DNA of 64,000 bases, from contig OX388351.1 in the NCBI GenBank assembly GCA_947579665.1, positions 53,762,939 to 53,826,938 of the forward strand, given 5' to 3'. The notes beneath the pieces were generated by a model that was not told the origin of the DNA, made no database searches, and saw only the letters and a program-made list of their open reading frames with translations. This DNA comes from Sympetrum striolatum (taxonomy: Eukaryota; Arthropoda; Insecta; Odonata; Libellulidae). Position numbers and translations under genes: made by a program. Below are positions 13,402-24,569 of the stretch, piece by piece; positions within the stretch are counted from its first letter, which is position 1; every line of letters begins with the position of its first letter.

Positions 13402-14035
13402 TAATAAAATAAATAATAAATAAATAATAAATAAATAATAAATAAATAATAAATAAATAATAAATAAATAATAAATAAATAATAAATAAATAATAAATAA
13501 ATAATAAATAAATAATAAATAAATAATAAATAAATAATAAATAAATAATAAATAAATAATAAATAGATAATAAATACATAATAAATAAATAAAAAATAAA
13601 TAATAAATAAATAATAAATAAATAATAAATAAATAATAAATAAATAATAAATAAATAATAAATAAATAATAAATACATAATAAATAAATAATAAATAAAT
13701 AATAAATAAGTAACAAATAAGTAACAAATAAGTAACAAATAAATAATAAATAAATAAATAATAAATAAATAATAATAAATAAATAATAAATAAATAATAA
13801 ATAAATAATAAATAAATAATAAATAAATAATAAATAAATAATAAATAAATAATAAATAAATAATAAATAAATAATAAATAAATAATAAATAAATAATAAA
13901 TAAATAATAAATAAATAATAAATAAATAATAAATAAATAATAAATAAATAATAAATAAATAATAAATACATAATAAATAAATAATAAATAAATAATAAAT
14001 AAATAATAAATAAATGATAAATAAATAATAAATGA
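13402..14035. repeat. A/T minisatellite, 11-bp unit (AATAATAAATA)n
   Basis: About 57 units of an 11-bp motif made only of A and T run head to tail for about 630 bp. Sparse variants interrupt it: TACATAA (near 13575, 13675 and 13970), a block of three adjacent units carrying GTAAC (about 13708-13738) and one ATGATAA near 14015. Because 11 is not a multiple of 3, all frames of one strand stay open and yield long Tyr/Leu/Phe/Ile-only products on the minus strand. Those reading frames are composition artefacts. The clustered GTAAC units indicate local amplification by slippage or unequal exchange. Confidence 0.97.
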
Positions 14036-14289
14036 AAGATTGAATGAATATATCCTTTACAATGTGAAGATAAAAGATAACTTTACGACTGAGAGAAGAA
14101 TGGTCTCTAGCGTCTCAACCAGTATGCTGTTATCACAGTAGGCTTTGACGTGTTATTCTCCTAGAACAATTGCGTAACTTCAAATTCCAAAGCAGTGATG
14201 TAATGGCTTCCACAAGGAGGTTTGTCGCAGCTCTTACGTTTTTTTTAACGATTGAAATTCCTCAGGAAGTGAAGTGGAAAGGGTATTTT

Positions 14290-14640
14290 GTTTGCATTGC
14301 CGGCCTTCAACACTAAGCCGCCGGATGCGTGAAATCCGAAGGCGTGAACTCGTTCTTTATTAAGTCTCCCAACGCATAAGTAAATGAAAGTAAAAACCTG
14401 TTATTCTTGCCATAATGGCGACTTCTGTAAACTTTTCGGCGTTGCCTTTCCGTCTCAAGTATTCCGACGAGCCCATTAACATCCGAACGCGTCTGGTGTG
14501 TCCGTTCCGAAAGATCGGAGCAGAACAAATAGCCAGAACACGCGGCGCTATTTTCCTTCTTCTATTCTTAGAAGCGCCGGTTCGTGTTCTCAGAGCATCG
14601 ATGATTTTTCGGCCCGGAGTTGAATTTTAATTTCTGTTGC
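14290..14640. other. GC-richer, CpG-containing island with short open frames
   Basis: Base composition shifts from the AT-rich surroundings. A 71-codon forward frame starts at 14415 (MATSVNFSAL...) and a 71-codon reverse frame overlaps it. Neither shows a known domain, signal peptide or matching splice sites. A regulatory or otherwise constrained element is as likely as a small coding unit. Confidence 0.3.
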
Positions 14641-15690
14641 TAGCGTGACTTAGAATTCTGAGTTACCGTTAGTGTTCGTTAAGGAGAAGCTAAACGTGTT
14701 TTACGTTCCTTTGCTATTGTGTCTAAGTAGGCGTGGATTGAATCTCTCAGCACGTGTTTATAAGGGCGCAATATTAGAGTTTGAGTTCAGTGCCGTTGGG
14801 ATTTCTTTTTGAATACGCGTTTGTTTACATTCGTAAGCTATTGTCCGGAACGACATGTGTTGTCTCTACTGCTAACGAAGCAAAGGCTAATAAGAATGCG
14901 GGAAGGAAGAAGAGTTGTTTGCATTCATTAGAAATCGTTAAGGAAATTCCCATCCTTTATTTTCTTTTCCTATTGTCATGTTCATGGCTGTGATGATATG
15001 TGAGTTAATGAGGTATGCGTGTTTTAGATTATTGATATTTATTCAGGTAAATACACATTGAAAGCCTATGAAAATTGTTATTCATGTGGTCACTATACTG
15101 TTCTTATTCTCCTTTTACCGTTCTGGCTCATTAAAGAAAGCCAAGGGCAAACTGCTATACTCCTCACTTTGACTAGTATAAATTATGATGAAAAACCTAC
15201 AGTTTTACTTAGTTAATGGTAGCCTTCGTAATAAATAACTTAGCTGGACTTAATAACTTTATTGCAAGATGATTCAAAGAAATATATGATGTAGTTTGCT
15301 GGCCTCTACAAGAATAAATAACCCTAAATAATTTATAACATAATAATAAAGAAAATAATAAATGAAAATTTAATTAATAGTCAATAGCAGTTTGGCATAG
15401 TGATAATCAATGCAAAAAATATATAACAATAGGAATATATTATAATTTATAAAGATAAATAATAAGGAGAGGTAATAAAAATTATCTAAAATAATGAGTG
15501 ATAATAATACGTAATAAAAATAATTATTACTGATAATTAAATATACTCAATTCAATTTGAATAACACATACTTAGGTATTCAATGCCTAATAATTGATGG
15601 ATTTAGTACACTACGAAGAAAACACTTTTAATTAATTGAAGACATTACATCGTCTTACAGGACCATAAATGCAGATAGGTGATCATATTC
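14640..15690. other. AT-rich noncoding DNA, nothing recognised
   Basis: Contains AT-rich near-repeats (AATAATAAAT words around 15300-15540) but no gene or transposon signal. Confidence 0.45.
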
Positions 15691-16140
15691 ATTCATGTGC
15701 ATCGCCTTTGCGAGATTCCATTTCCATCGCGAAAACGTTAACGTTTCAAGTGTAAATAACGAACTCTTTGGCGTACGCAAACTCGTATGAATTCCAAAGG
15801 TGACATCTTCCTCAGCGAGCGTTCCTCATCGGTTAGAGGGTTTATTCGCCGTTCGTTCCACCGTCTCCGGGAATAGATTGCCGTAATTTCATTTAAGCGG
15901 AATTAGCTCCATCCCTCAAAGCGCGCCGCATTCCGTTCAAAATCGCCGCATTTGTCGGCAGCGTGACTCGCGTCAAAGGGGGAGCAGAGAGGGTTTCGCC
16001 GACGCCGCATGGTGCACTGCAGGTGAAAACTCTTCACATTTAGCGAAGTGGGATCGCGAGGGAAATACGAAGGGGTGAATCCTCTTAAAAAAGCCCGGCG
16101 GCCGTAATAAGATGCGCGGGTTCTAAGTGAGGCGGTTCTA
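15690..16140. other. GC-richer CpG-containing island
   Basis: CpG words are frequent (GCGCGCCGCATTCCG, ATCGCCGCATTTGTCGGC, CGCCGACGCCGCATGG). No reading frame or RNA fold is convincing, so a conserved noncoding or promoter-like element is possible. Confidence 0.3.
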
Positions 16141-16504
16141 GTAGGACAAGAAGATTAATGTCGCGTCCCCATTATGGCAGGAGGAGAGGTTTCCAGTCAT
16201 TAAATGACGATGGGGTGGGAGCAAATGGTGCGGCGAGATGGATGGTTGGCAGGGAATGGTGTACACGAGGAGATGAGGCTGTGGTAGGTTTAAGGGGTCA
16301 ATGTGAGAGGGGAACCATGGTGAGAAATTGAGACTAATTGATACCTTGCGGTATCTCCTAAGATGCATTTCCAGACAGTGGGTGTCCAAAGTGCTACCTT
16401 CAGTGGGGGCCCCATCAGCTTTCATCAAGAATTCATGGGCCGCAATTAATGTACTTCACTGATTTTTGCATTCGTATAACCCTTTCAAAATGTTCATTTC
16501 AGTT

Positions 16505-16860
16505 TGATATGTAACAGGGCTTTGCTGCATGGGTGTGAAACATGGAGCTCAACCAAAGAATAAATCAAAATATTGGACGCCTTCGAGATATGAGAGTCAC
16601 GTGGAATTTAAATAATGATTTAGGTTGATAGCAAAACAAACACGGATTTCAGAAGAGGGGGTTTTAAGTGAAGCAATTAAACATCGACGTAGAAAATTGG
16701 TTGGCCATACACAAATGTTGATAAAGAAAGTGATTGAGTTTAGAATGCAAGAGGAAAAACAGAAGGGAATAAAAAGACAAAATTTGATGATTTAAATAAA
16801 AGATGGGGTAAGTTATCGAGAATCAAAAGAAATGGCTTTTAATTGGTATTATTAAGGCAC
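16505..16860 (+). mobile_element. LINE remnant, C-terminal part of reverse transcriptase ORF (RTE-like)
   Basis: Forward frames give RALLHGCETWSSTKE, then a stop, then IKILDAFEI. After a frame shift comes SEEGVLSEAIKHRRRKLVGH, then a basic tail and, after another shift, VSYRESKEMAFNW. L-Y-G-C-E-T-W-T, L-x-A-F-E-M, the N-E-E-V-L segment, R-R-R-K-L-I-G-H and Y-x-E-M-K-x-x-A-x-x-R are the ordered landmarks of the C-terminal region of RTE-like non-LTR retrotransposons. Multiple stops and frame shifts show that the copy is inactive. Confidence 0.85.
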
Positions 16861-17024
16861 ACATTCATATATTTAGGTAGCTGTCTTAGTGCCCTCAGCC
16901 GTACACCACTTGCAGAATATTGGTGTAACTGTGAGCTTTCAGTATCAGGCCGGCTATTGATTGCGCTTTTTTAAAATTTTTTTTTCTAGCTTATGGTACG
17001 CGTTCAAAATGACTAAAAAAAGTA

Positions 17025-17144
17025 TGTCAGAAGTGGGATTCGAACCCACGCCCTCTTGTGAGGACCAGAAGACCCAAACATCCGTCTCACACGGATAAGG
17101 CAATCCCTTGAGTCTGGCGCCTTAGACCGCTCGGCCATCCTGAC
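17025..17144 (-). tRNA. tRNA-Leu(CAA): tRNA-Leu (anticodon CAA), intron-containing
   Basis: A 120-nt gene on the minus strand with acceptor GTCAGGA paired with TTCTGAC and discriminator A. The D arm keeps GGCCGAGCGGTC, and the anticodon stem CCAGA pairs with TCTGG. Anticodon CAA is followed by G37 and a 36-nt intron before TTCTGG, so the mature length is 84 nt, as expected for a class II tRNA with a long variable arm. The B box GGTTCGAATCC is perfect. A T-run on the minus strand a few bases past the 3' end serves as Pol III terminator. Intron position and anticodon are the standard arrangement for animal tRNA-Leu(CAA), which reads UUG. Confidence 0.95.
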
Positions 17145-17559
17145 AGTTGCTAGCGACAGTCAAACATTGTGGATTAGACCGACATTAAAGTTGTTTTATG
17201 CTCAACACCGAAAAGGAGCAAAGAAAGCAAACATAACGGATTAGCAACAAGGAGTAGCCTTTAGATATAAATACCCGGGTGGTTGCGTAATTAGATTTTT
17301 ACAGGGCTAGCTTTAAATTAAGAGATGCCCTAGTCTATTACACTGACAAGGCCCCGGTAGGAGCGATTTGAAAGTCCGTAAGCGATGATACCATGCACTA
17401 GTTAGAACCTAAACTAGGTATGAAAATGATTGCATACATGGTATAACCCTACAGGTAAGCTTTAAATTTGTGGATTTGAAAAAGCCAGGCGTAAAATAGT
17501 GCGTTTTCCAGATAAAAGTAAATAACAAGTTAGTGAGTTAATGAGATGGTTATTCAATG

Positions 17560-17635
17560 ATGGCTATTCTAGTCGGAAGGTGTTTAGAGCATCCCGGGAA
17601 ATTAAAGATTTGGATTCGAATCTCGCTCTCGTAAG
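17560..17635 (+). mobile_element. tRNA-like SINE head (remnant)
   Basis: CTAGTCGGAAGGTGTTTAGAGC resembles an A-box/D-arm region, and GGATTCGAATCTC (17612-17624) is a near-perfect B box about 35 bp downstream. No full cloverleaf with a paired acceptor stem can be drawn. A tRNA-derived SINE head is the best reading. Confidence 0.55.
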
Positions 17636-18099
17636 GATTTCATTAAACTTCCGTTTCTCCTAGGATATAATATATTAATAATTGCGTCGATGAATCGATT
17701 TTCGATATTAAGTGTTATGATATGAGATTATTGAGAAGAAATGAGATTAAATGTGAAGCTTGTTCTATGAATTTAGAGGTATTCTTCTCTTTCCTTCTTC
17801 TCCTTCTCGGTATACGTAGCAGATATTATTAGGAATAAATGGAAAGATTACATTTATACCATGATTTCTTACTAAACCAATGCTACATTTTTTGTAACGA
17901 CATATCGTTTGCATTTTATTAACCCGATGTGATTATTTAAGAGTTAAAATCATTATTTTAGGTTGATATACCGGCTGAACTGATATTTAGTTCAGTGTTT
18001 CCGGTCTAGGGTTATATTTCAACTAACACACGCTTTCTTCGACATTAGTTTTCAAGTTGCAGGATAGGGAATTTCACGGTAGCCTAAGGAAATAATTAG

Positions 18100-18175
18100 C
18101 TACTCCACGCCAAACTGAGTTAGGGATCGCATTCGACCCCTTAGGCTTAGGGTTAGAGTCCTGCACCCTTTCCGA
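18100..18175 (+). mobile_element. degenerate tRNA-like SINE head
   Basis: AAACTGAGTTAGGGATCGC (A-box-like) is followed by GGGTTAGAGTCC (about 18150-18161). That B-box variant has the same C-to-A change as the tRNA-like copy at 59.95 kb. The shared variant suggests one SINE family. Acceptor pairing is lost. Confidence 0.4.
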
Positions 18176-18199
18176 GGCTTCATTCACGTCAGCATCAGG

Positions 18200-19560
18200 A
18201 AACGTCCAGGGGCCACATTTGTTGTATAAGGATGGGTATTTGATATCAATCATAAATATGCATGCAATATGTGAAAATCATGAAGTATCTTTAAACAAAT
18301 ATTTACATATGATTATACATTTCCATGCTAAGTATGGAATAACATCTGCGGTGAATTTTTTCGTTAAATAATTTACCAGTTTATTAACTCTCAGTTATTC
18401 ACATTATTACCTGGCTGGCCTCAATTCTTTTGCTGCTTAAGAATGCAAACCTCAATCCAATAATAGAATACGCATAAAATATGCTGGTGCAATTCAAAAT
18501 GGAACATATTATAATAAGTTGGATAGTGAGATGGATATGAAATATGTATTTATAATTAAATAGTTTTAGTTACCCTCTGTAGGTTCAATAAAATCCCATT
18601 AGCTAAGTAAGAAACTTACACTGATTTTATTGCTGTATCTAGTAAATTGACCCAAAGGGAGAAAATGGCTTTGTTATGGGTTGATTGAAGTGTATACATC
18701 GACTAGAGGTTGACGGAAAATTTTTAATTCTAATTTACTATTACGATATTGAAAAGAGAAAGAAAAGCAATATATAACACATTGCAACGCAGATTTGAGT
18801 GAGGCTGAGTTCTCACGGAAATCTAGGTAGATAACAAACGTCTCTGAGATTACAGATGAGCCTTTTTAGTCTATTCAGCTTTGATTGGTGTTCCTCCCCA
18901 TATCCTAAGTACTTAATTTTTTCTTTGTTTCTCGTCTTCAGCTGCGAAGATAACTTTATTAGTCAATAGAACATTGATAAAATTTGCCAATATTTTTAAC
19001 AAGATTTTTTTTCTATAATGCTCTCCTAGCAACCAACAGAAGACATTAGTGAGTATAGAAGTAAATGTGATCCCCTGCGAACAGTCAAGTATAGTGGAAA
19101 TTTACTGAGTGTAATATGCTATTCCATTAGTTAAATGATAACGGAGGAACAGAGAAAACATCGATTACCACAGGCTCCCAGCATTTTAACGGCACGGCAG
19201 CAAGCCCACGTGAAAACTGAAAATAAAGTTCCTCTAGCAACTAATTAGATTTAGATGTGCAGCAGGTGACGTATTTACTGATATTTACTAATGTGGTCAT
19301 CATAGTACAGCGTAGTTTGCGGGAGAATGCCATAGAAAGGTCAGTTTTCATAGTATTCTCTCTCATCTTGTGCTCGTGAATCCACTTAAATTTACTTCCT
19401 AGATACTATATTTCACTATTACAAAATGCAATTGTCTCCAAGCTAAAAGTGTACATCATTGCTTAAGAGACCTGATACACACACCATCAGTACATTATTA
19501 CTAATCGGTCATTTTTCTTACAAATGGTACATATTTAACTAACTCTTGATAAAGTTAATA
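18200..19560. other. AT-rich noncoding DNA, nothing recognised
   Basis: No gene or repeat landmark was found. Confidence 0.45.
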
Positions 19561-19570
19561 GTAAATATTT

Positions 19571-19658
19571 ATACATTTTTCTGTTTATATACATTTTTTC
19601 TGTTTATATAATTTTTTTTCTGTTTATATAAATTTTTTCTGTTTACATACATTATTTA
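19571..19658. repeat. short tandem repeat, about 19-20 bp x 4
   Basis: The unit CTGTTTATATACATTTTTT starts near 19581, 19600, 19620 and 19639, with variable T-run length between units. Confidence 0.85.
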
Positions 19659-19659
19659 A

Positions 19660-20995
19660 GGTCTCGTAAAGGTACAATGTATGCAGAGGTGTTTAATTTG
19701 TGAATTCTATACCCTAATTGAGGTGGAACTGAATTAAAGCTGGAAACACTCCTATTGTTATATCGTACGGCTTGTCTTATCTTTTCGGATACATAAGAAT
19801 GTCCAAGTTGTTGCGTGCAGAGAGAGGTTTACGAGTTTAGAGATTGGATGGTCTAAGCAGAGTAGGTTCAATATCCGATAGCTGGAACGACAAGTTGGTA
19901 CGTGTTAACCAGATTATTCCAATTTCTCCTTTAACCTTCAGTCTAAACCCTCTCGACGAGTATATCGCAGCTTGTATTTTTATGTAACTTACTGCTTGTA
20001 TTTTTATGTTCTTATTACGTTGTTATGGAACTCTAAGAAATTTTGCTATTCATGTACTTCATATATTGACTCACGCAACAGTTTGATGCAAGAAAATTTA
20101 TTCCGCTGTTAAATCCAATGTCTACACCACCGCAACCTTGGCTCACGGGAAACCCAAGTTTGCCTGAATGCACAAACTAATGAAATCAAACACGGAAGCA
20201 ACTCCTCCATGCCGGTAGAGCGTTCGACCGAATCGAATTAGAAGATGTCGGACGACAAATTGGATATGGAGCGTACCGGAACGATTTCCGATACGTAAGA
20301 CATATCGTACGATAGATAATTAGGTGTGATCCGGCTTAGCGACTGATAAGTAGTAGACTTAATAAGGTGAGGATTGAACCCTTAATTAACTGAATTTAGT
20401 TATGCTCGTGAATCGAATTTATTCTACATAATTCCCTCCACGATTTTAATCCATGTCGCATAAGGTTTATGTTTTTCACAATTCACTGGGAGAAATATGG
20501 GAGAAAGTCTACTCCTTTTGGTGAATATCCGTTACGATTATTTTATGAAAGGAATTTGAACAGGATTAATCTGTTATTCCTAATTGCCAGGTTAAACCTA
20601 AATTGCGTACAAATATCATCCTCATAATTTGAAACACACTAATGTAATAGGATTCCCGCAACTTATTAAACATGGGAACTGGTTCGTAATTTAAATTCCA
20701 TTACTAACCCAAATGCGGAGTAGACCCTGAGGCCAGGATGGGATGACGAGAATAAATTTCTCGAAACCACTCGGAGACAGCGTCGAATAGTAGTCACAGA
20801 CTGGAGGAAATAAGTACTTCGAGAAGAGGGAGGACTGGCGGAGGTATGAGTTTTTTTCTGAAGGAGAAAGGGACTTAAGTGCCTCTCCTTCGTCTAACCT
20901 AGCGACGTGCTTCTTGTTTCAATGGATCGAATCAGACGCAATACCACTGTTATTTGAAAGATGTCTCGTCGCCCAGCAAATACGATTTGATACGA
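19660..20995. other. noncoding DNA, nothing firmly recognised
   Basis: A modestly GC-richer patch at 20100-20330 and another at 20700-20950 carry short open frames without motifs. Confidence 0.4.
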
Positions 20996-20999
20996 AAAT

Positions 21000-21890
21000 T
21001 GTGATAATAAATAGATAAAATATGAAGTTGCTCAGTCCGCTATCATATGGGAAATATTATGATATAAATTCAGCTGAAAATGCATCGAAATGAATATTCA
21101 CAATTATTCGATATTTTTGTGTACGCTTCTAAGTGAGTTTAACCTTCTCTGTGAATATTTAAAAGTTGAGTTACTTTTAATCAATGTATACATTTTAAAA
21201 TTAGCTTTTACGGTGTCATATGAATGAGATATGCTATGAAAATAAAATTTTATTCTTTTTGCTGATACAATTCCAGTATCTAGAGCTAAACAAGCCTAGG
21301 CTAAGATTCAAAACTAGAAGATACTTTTAACCAATGTATAAATTTTAAAATTACCTTTTAAGTTATCATTGGAATGAGGTATTTTATTAGAATTAATCTT
21401 ATATTTTGGTTCATACATTTCCTGTATCTAGAGCTATCTAACTTTGGCTACTATTATTTTAATATTCTTATGCCACGTATTCTTATGTCCCAGTGCAAAT
21501 TTAGTGCAAATTCTTTGAATAAAAGTATCTATCAATTTTTCGGGCGTGATCCATGTTGGTTAAGAACTTTAATTCGTTACAAGTGATAAAGCAACAAGAC
21601 CACCTACAGAACCTACATCGAGTTACTGCCTACAACCAAGAGTAAACTTGCTTAGCCTGCTGTCACATAGGAGATATTGAAATGTAAATGCAGTACTCAG
21701 GGAGTTTAGAATAAATTTATAAAACTTAAACTAAGAATTTATCAAATTTAAATATTTGAAAAGTAGCTTTTAAAATATCATGTGATGGAGTAATCTTTAA
21801 AAGAATTCTAAATTATTGACTGGCTCGTTCCAAGTACCTAGTTTCCCAAACAAATCTTTGGCTTCAAATAATAAGTTGATTTCTAAGTTG
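21000..21890. repeat. nested degenerate direct repeats (about 151-bp and about 620-bp spacing)
   Basis: A unit starting ACTTTTAATCAATGTATACATTTTAAAATTAGCTTTTA (about 21170) recurs about 151 bp later (21322) and, more diverged, near 21740. A second word (GTTGCTCAGTCCGCTATCATATGGGAAATATT at about 21027) recurs near 21648 as CTTGCTTAGCCTGCTGTCACATAGGAGATATT. Each unit ends near GTATCTAGAGCTA or its variant. This is an old local amplification with no recognised element type. Confidence 0.75.
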
Positions 21891-22050
21891 ACATCAAAGT
21901 GAGTGTGATTTGATATACTTATACTTACGTCACAATAGACGAATAAGATAGGAAAATGTTAACCCGTTCCTACATACATTTTACAAACATATTTTTTGTG
22001 AGTTAGCAACTTTCATGGATAAGGAGTGGTGTGGTTGTAAAGCTATCTTA

Positions 22051-22486
22051 CTGTCCATGCAAAAAGTCTAGATCCTCGAGTCGGCTCTTTAAAATTTCTT
22101 GTAGGTCGTTAAATAACGAAAATAGCAGAGTTTTCTGTATCAACAATTTTTGGATAGTAAATAAGTAGTAACGAGGTTCTACTTCAGCATATGCATTTAT
22201 AAAAGATAGATCTTGTACCTTATGAAGTCTCATGTTGATAACTTGAGAGAGTTTTAAAAAATTAGCGTTCAAACTGGAGCTATCGGTTTCTGAGTGCAAA
22301 AAAACGTGCTTTTTTCATACAATGCCAAATAAAAAATTTGTCGATACGGTAAAAAATCACTGATGGTATTCACAAAACGTAAAAATAAATTTTCTGTCAT
22401 TTTCAGTTTATTTCATTGCTATCGATGAATAGGTTACTGAGATACAACACTTCAAACTCGAGTATCTAGACTTTTTGCATGGATAG
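22051..22486. mobile_element. MITE with about 30-bp terminal inverted repeats and TA flanks
   Basis: The left end CTGTCCATGCAAAAAGTCTAGATCCTCGAGT (22051-22081) is the inverse of the right end (22457-22486, ...GTATCTAGACTTTTTGCATGGATAG) with two or three mismatches. TA abuts both ends, as expected for Tc1/mariner-type insertion. The interior of about 375 bp has no transposase frame, so this is a non-autonomous element. Confidence 0.88.
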
Positions 22487-22917
22487 TAGGACCTACATTT
22501 GGGACTAAGGAGTTCAAAAGTTACTAAGAGAAAAAGGACTGGGAGAGTTACATTACTACGGAGACATTTGTATTGAATGTTTAACATGCCCATTTTAAAT
22601 CTAAATATACATCATTTTGATTTATTATGTCTTTTCAGTTTGATAACTATTGTTTTATCTTTTTCTTTACTCTTCTTGTCTTCTGTACTCCTAGTAATCT
22701 ACTTGTATTTCCCATAAGGAGAGGGTAGTTATTGTATTGCAAATTAGAAATAAATCTTGATAGATGAAATATTTCTGTCAACGTTTTGAATTACCAGGAT
22801 GTATGATTTGAAGCTGTGTAATTTGTGTTTAGACATAATTTAATAAACGCTGTATTTAGAAAATCATATTTAAAAACTTTATATGTGAAATTGTAATAAA
22901 TTTTATTTTTATTACAG

Positions 22918-22955
22918 GTAAGACGTTCGTCCTCGAGACTTTCCTTTTGGTTTTG
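22918..22955 (+). other. candidate recursive splice site with 38-nt RS exon
   Basis: TTTTATTTTTATTACAG is followed without a gap by GTAAGA at 22918, so a strong 3' splice site abuts a strong 5' splice site. Such a zero-nucleotide exon is the signature of recursive splicing in long insect introns. A second donor, GGTGAGT, follows 38 nt later (GT at 22956-22957), as in RS exons. It implies, if real, that this part lies in a long forward-strand intron. Splice signals of this quality also occur by chance. Confidence 0.35.
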
Positions 22956-23140
22956 GTGAGTTTAATCCTTTCCCTTTTAATCTATTATCAATTTTAGTTG
23001 ATTTATGTGAATTCCCGGTGATCAATTAATTTTTAAACTCGCTTGTTAGAGCTTCGTAGTGTCCTCAATCAAAATCTACAATTCCCTTTCTTGAGGATAT
23101 TTTATCAGCGAATTTGACACTCAGAGTTAGCAAGTGTGTA

Positions 23141-23207
23141 GTGATAGCTCCACTGGAATAGAGTATCCACTCCGAAAGCGGAAGACCTGTGTTCGAATCT
23201 CTGTCAC
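23141..23207 (+). mobile_element. tRNA-like sequence / SINE head
   Basis: GTGATAG can pair with CTGTCAC at the two ends (one G-T pair). TAGCTCCACTGGAATAGAG is A-box-like and TGTTCGAATCTC is a good B box. It is too short and too poorly folded in the anticodon arm to be a functional tRNA. It lies 100 bp before a second, related tRNA-like sequence. Confidence 0.55.
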
Positions 23208-23305
23208 GTATGACTTTGCACACCAGTTTATTCCAGACTGAAGAGCCTTTGCGCAAATTAATACAGATTTTTATTATTGCTTACAAAGTTTGTTAGAATA
23301 TTCTA

Positions 23306-23380
23306 GCCAGACAGCTCAGTTGGATAGAACAACTGACCGGCTATTGGAAGATCCGGGATCGTCTCCCCGTCCTGTCTGAC
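23306..23380 (+). mobile_element. tRNA-like sequence / SINE head with T5 stop
   Basis: The ends GCCAGACA and TGTCTGAC pair with one mismatch. AGCTCAGTTGGATAGAAC is a good A-box/D arm and GGGATCGTCTCCC stands in for the B box. TTTTT follows at once (23381-23385). The anticodon arm (CCGGCTATTGG) lacks a 5-bp stem. The CGGCT...GGAAGATC core recalls those at 23.16 and 59.98 kb, which favours a SINE family over a tRNA gene. Confidence 0.5.
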
Positions 23381-24369
23381 TTTTTCCATGTCCGTTTTTC
23401 CTTGGAATTTCTCCTAGATGCACGTTTTTACATACGAAATAGCCTTTAACTATTTACCTTAATCCCTTACCTGATTTTTAAAGCCTATTTCTTACATTTC
23501 AGTGCATGTTTCATGCTTGGAAAACTGATAGCAACGTTAATGGGAAAAAACCTAGGTGAAAGCAAGAGATGAGTTTATAAAGAAAACGAAAGGGAAAGAT
23601 GAGGGAAAATGTGTAGCAGATATGGCAGTGGTCTCGAGAGTAGAAAAGGCAGTGACAATTCACCCAAGCCGGTCGACAGATGTCGGATTTAATTAAGAGA
23701 TTAAGCAGGTCGAAGAGATCGTTTGGCTGAGATTGGAGGCACAGCGCGTTGAGGACAATTCGGCCGTGCAATGAGCAGATCCTCAAAAAAAGACGCCTCT
23801 CGATATCGTGCTCTGCGGATGAGATCCTTGTGTTAATCCCCTCGAAATTTATCGCTAGCGCAGTGTCTTTGCGACGAAGGAATTGTCGAATACTGTCTTT
23901 CTCTATCCATTCGATTTATCTCGAAAAGTCTTATCTTCGGAGGATCAAATATCCTTTCGTGAAGATCAATCGGTAACATAGTGTTTTTTTGGAATAGGGA
24001 ACTGATTTGATCGATATTTATTTCTTTGAGGGAGAAGGAAGTTTTCTGACCCCGGCAATTTGATAGAAGGCGACGGACTGAGCCATAACTGCTGCTGTTT
24101 TCCTAATTTAATCCTTTCTTCTAATTTATTGCCGAGATTTCATTTACTACTTCCCGAATGTGTAGTGCTACCATACACGAGTCGAGTTTGACTTAGTTGT
24201 CTCAGTCAATTAAATATTTTAGGTTGGGTTTGGCTGCGAAAATAGTATGGATGGCTGAAATTAATTTATTTACAGGGATATAGAATGATAATCATATAAA
24301 TGAAATACAAAGATTAAAAGTTTGGTTAATTTCATATTGGAAGTGTGCCTTAAAAATATCCCACCACAG

Positions 24370-24422
24370 TAATTAATTTATTAATAAAAATAATAAAAAT
24401 AAATTTATTTTTACAAGTATAA

Positions 24423-24488
<66 letters not shown>

Positions 24489-24560
24489 GTATAATTTTAT
24501 CATGGAAATGAACTTCCACTGAGTCAAACCTGAAAGTATTATGTTTTAGAATTACTTTTT
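24370..24560 (+). mobile_element. Penelope-like element tail (remnant) containing (AT)n
   Basis: The part after the dinucleotide array (TTTTATCATGGAAATGAACTTCCACTGAGTCAAACCTGAAAGTATT...) matches the sequence after the Penelope-like remnant at 33.65 kb (TTGTCATGAAAATGAACTTTATTCAGTCAAGCATGAAATTATT...). AAAAATAAATTTATTTTTACAAG before the array also resembles the same tail. It is thus a second, 3'-end-only copy. Confidence 0.55.
24427..24485. repeat. (AT)n microsatellite
   Basis: About 29 uninterrupted AT dinucleotides. Confidence 0.98.
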
Positions 24561-24569
24561 ATAATTTTA

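Noticed and set aside
13320..13971. Three overlapping reverse open frames of 118-204 codons made of Leu/Ile/Tyr/Phe
   Set aside because: They arise because an 11-bp A/T unit lacking reverse-strand stop words keeps all frames open. They have no complexity and no promoter or splice context.
15030..15052. Recursive splice site TTATTCAG|GTAAAT
   Set aside because: Weak tract and weaker donor than the 22.9-kb site. Not better than chance in AT-rich DNA.
17451..17460. Second recursive splice site CTACAG|GTAAGC
   Set aside because: Pyrimidine tract is short and interrupted. The match is mostly the donor half.
20235..20300. Short forward frame MSDDKLDMERTG... running into ATAC|GTAAGA
   Set aside because: Only 17 codons, with no supporting acceptor or upstream exon. 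Such start-donor pairs are expected by chance.
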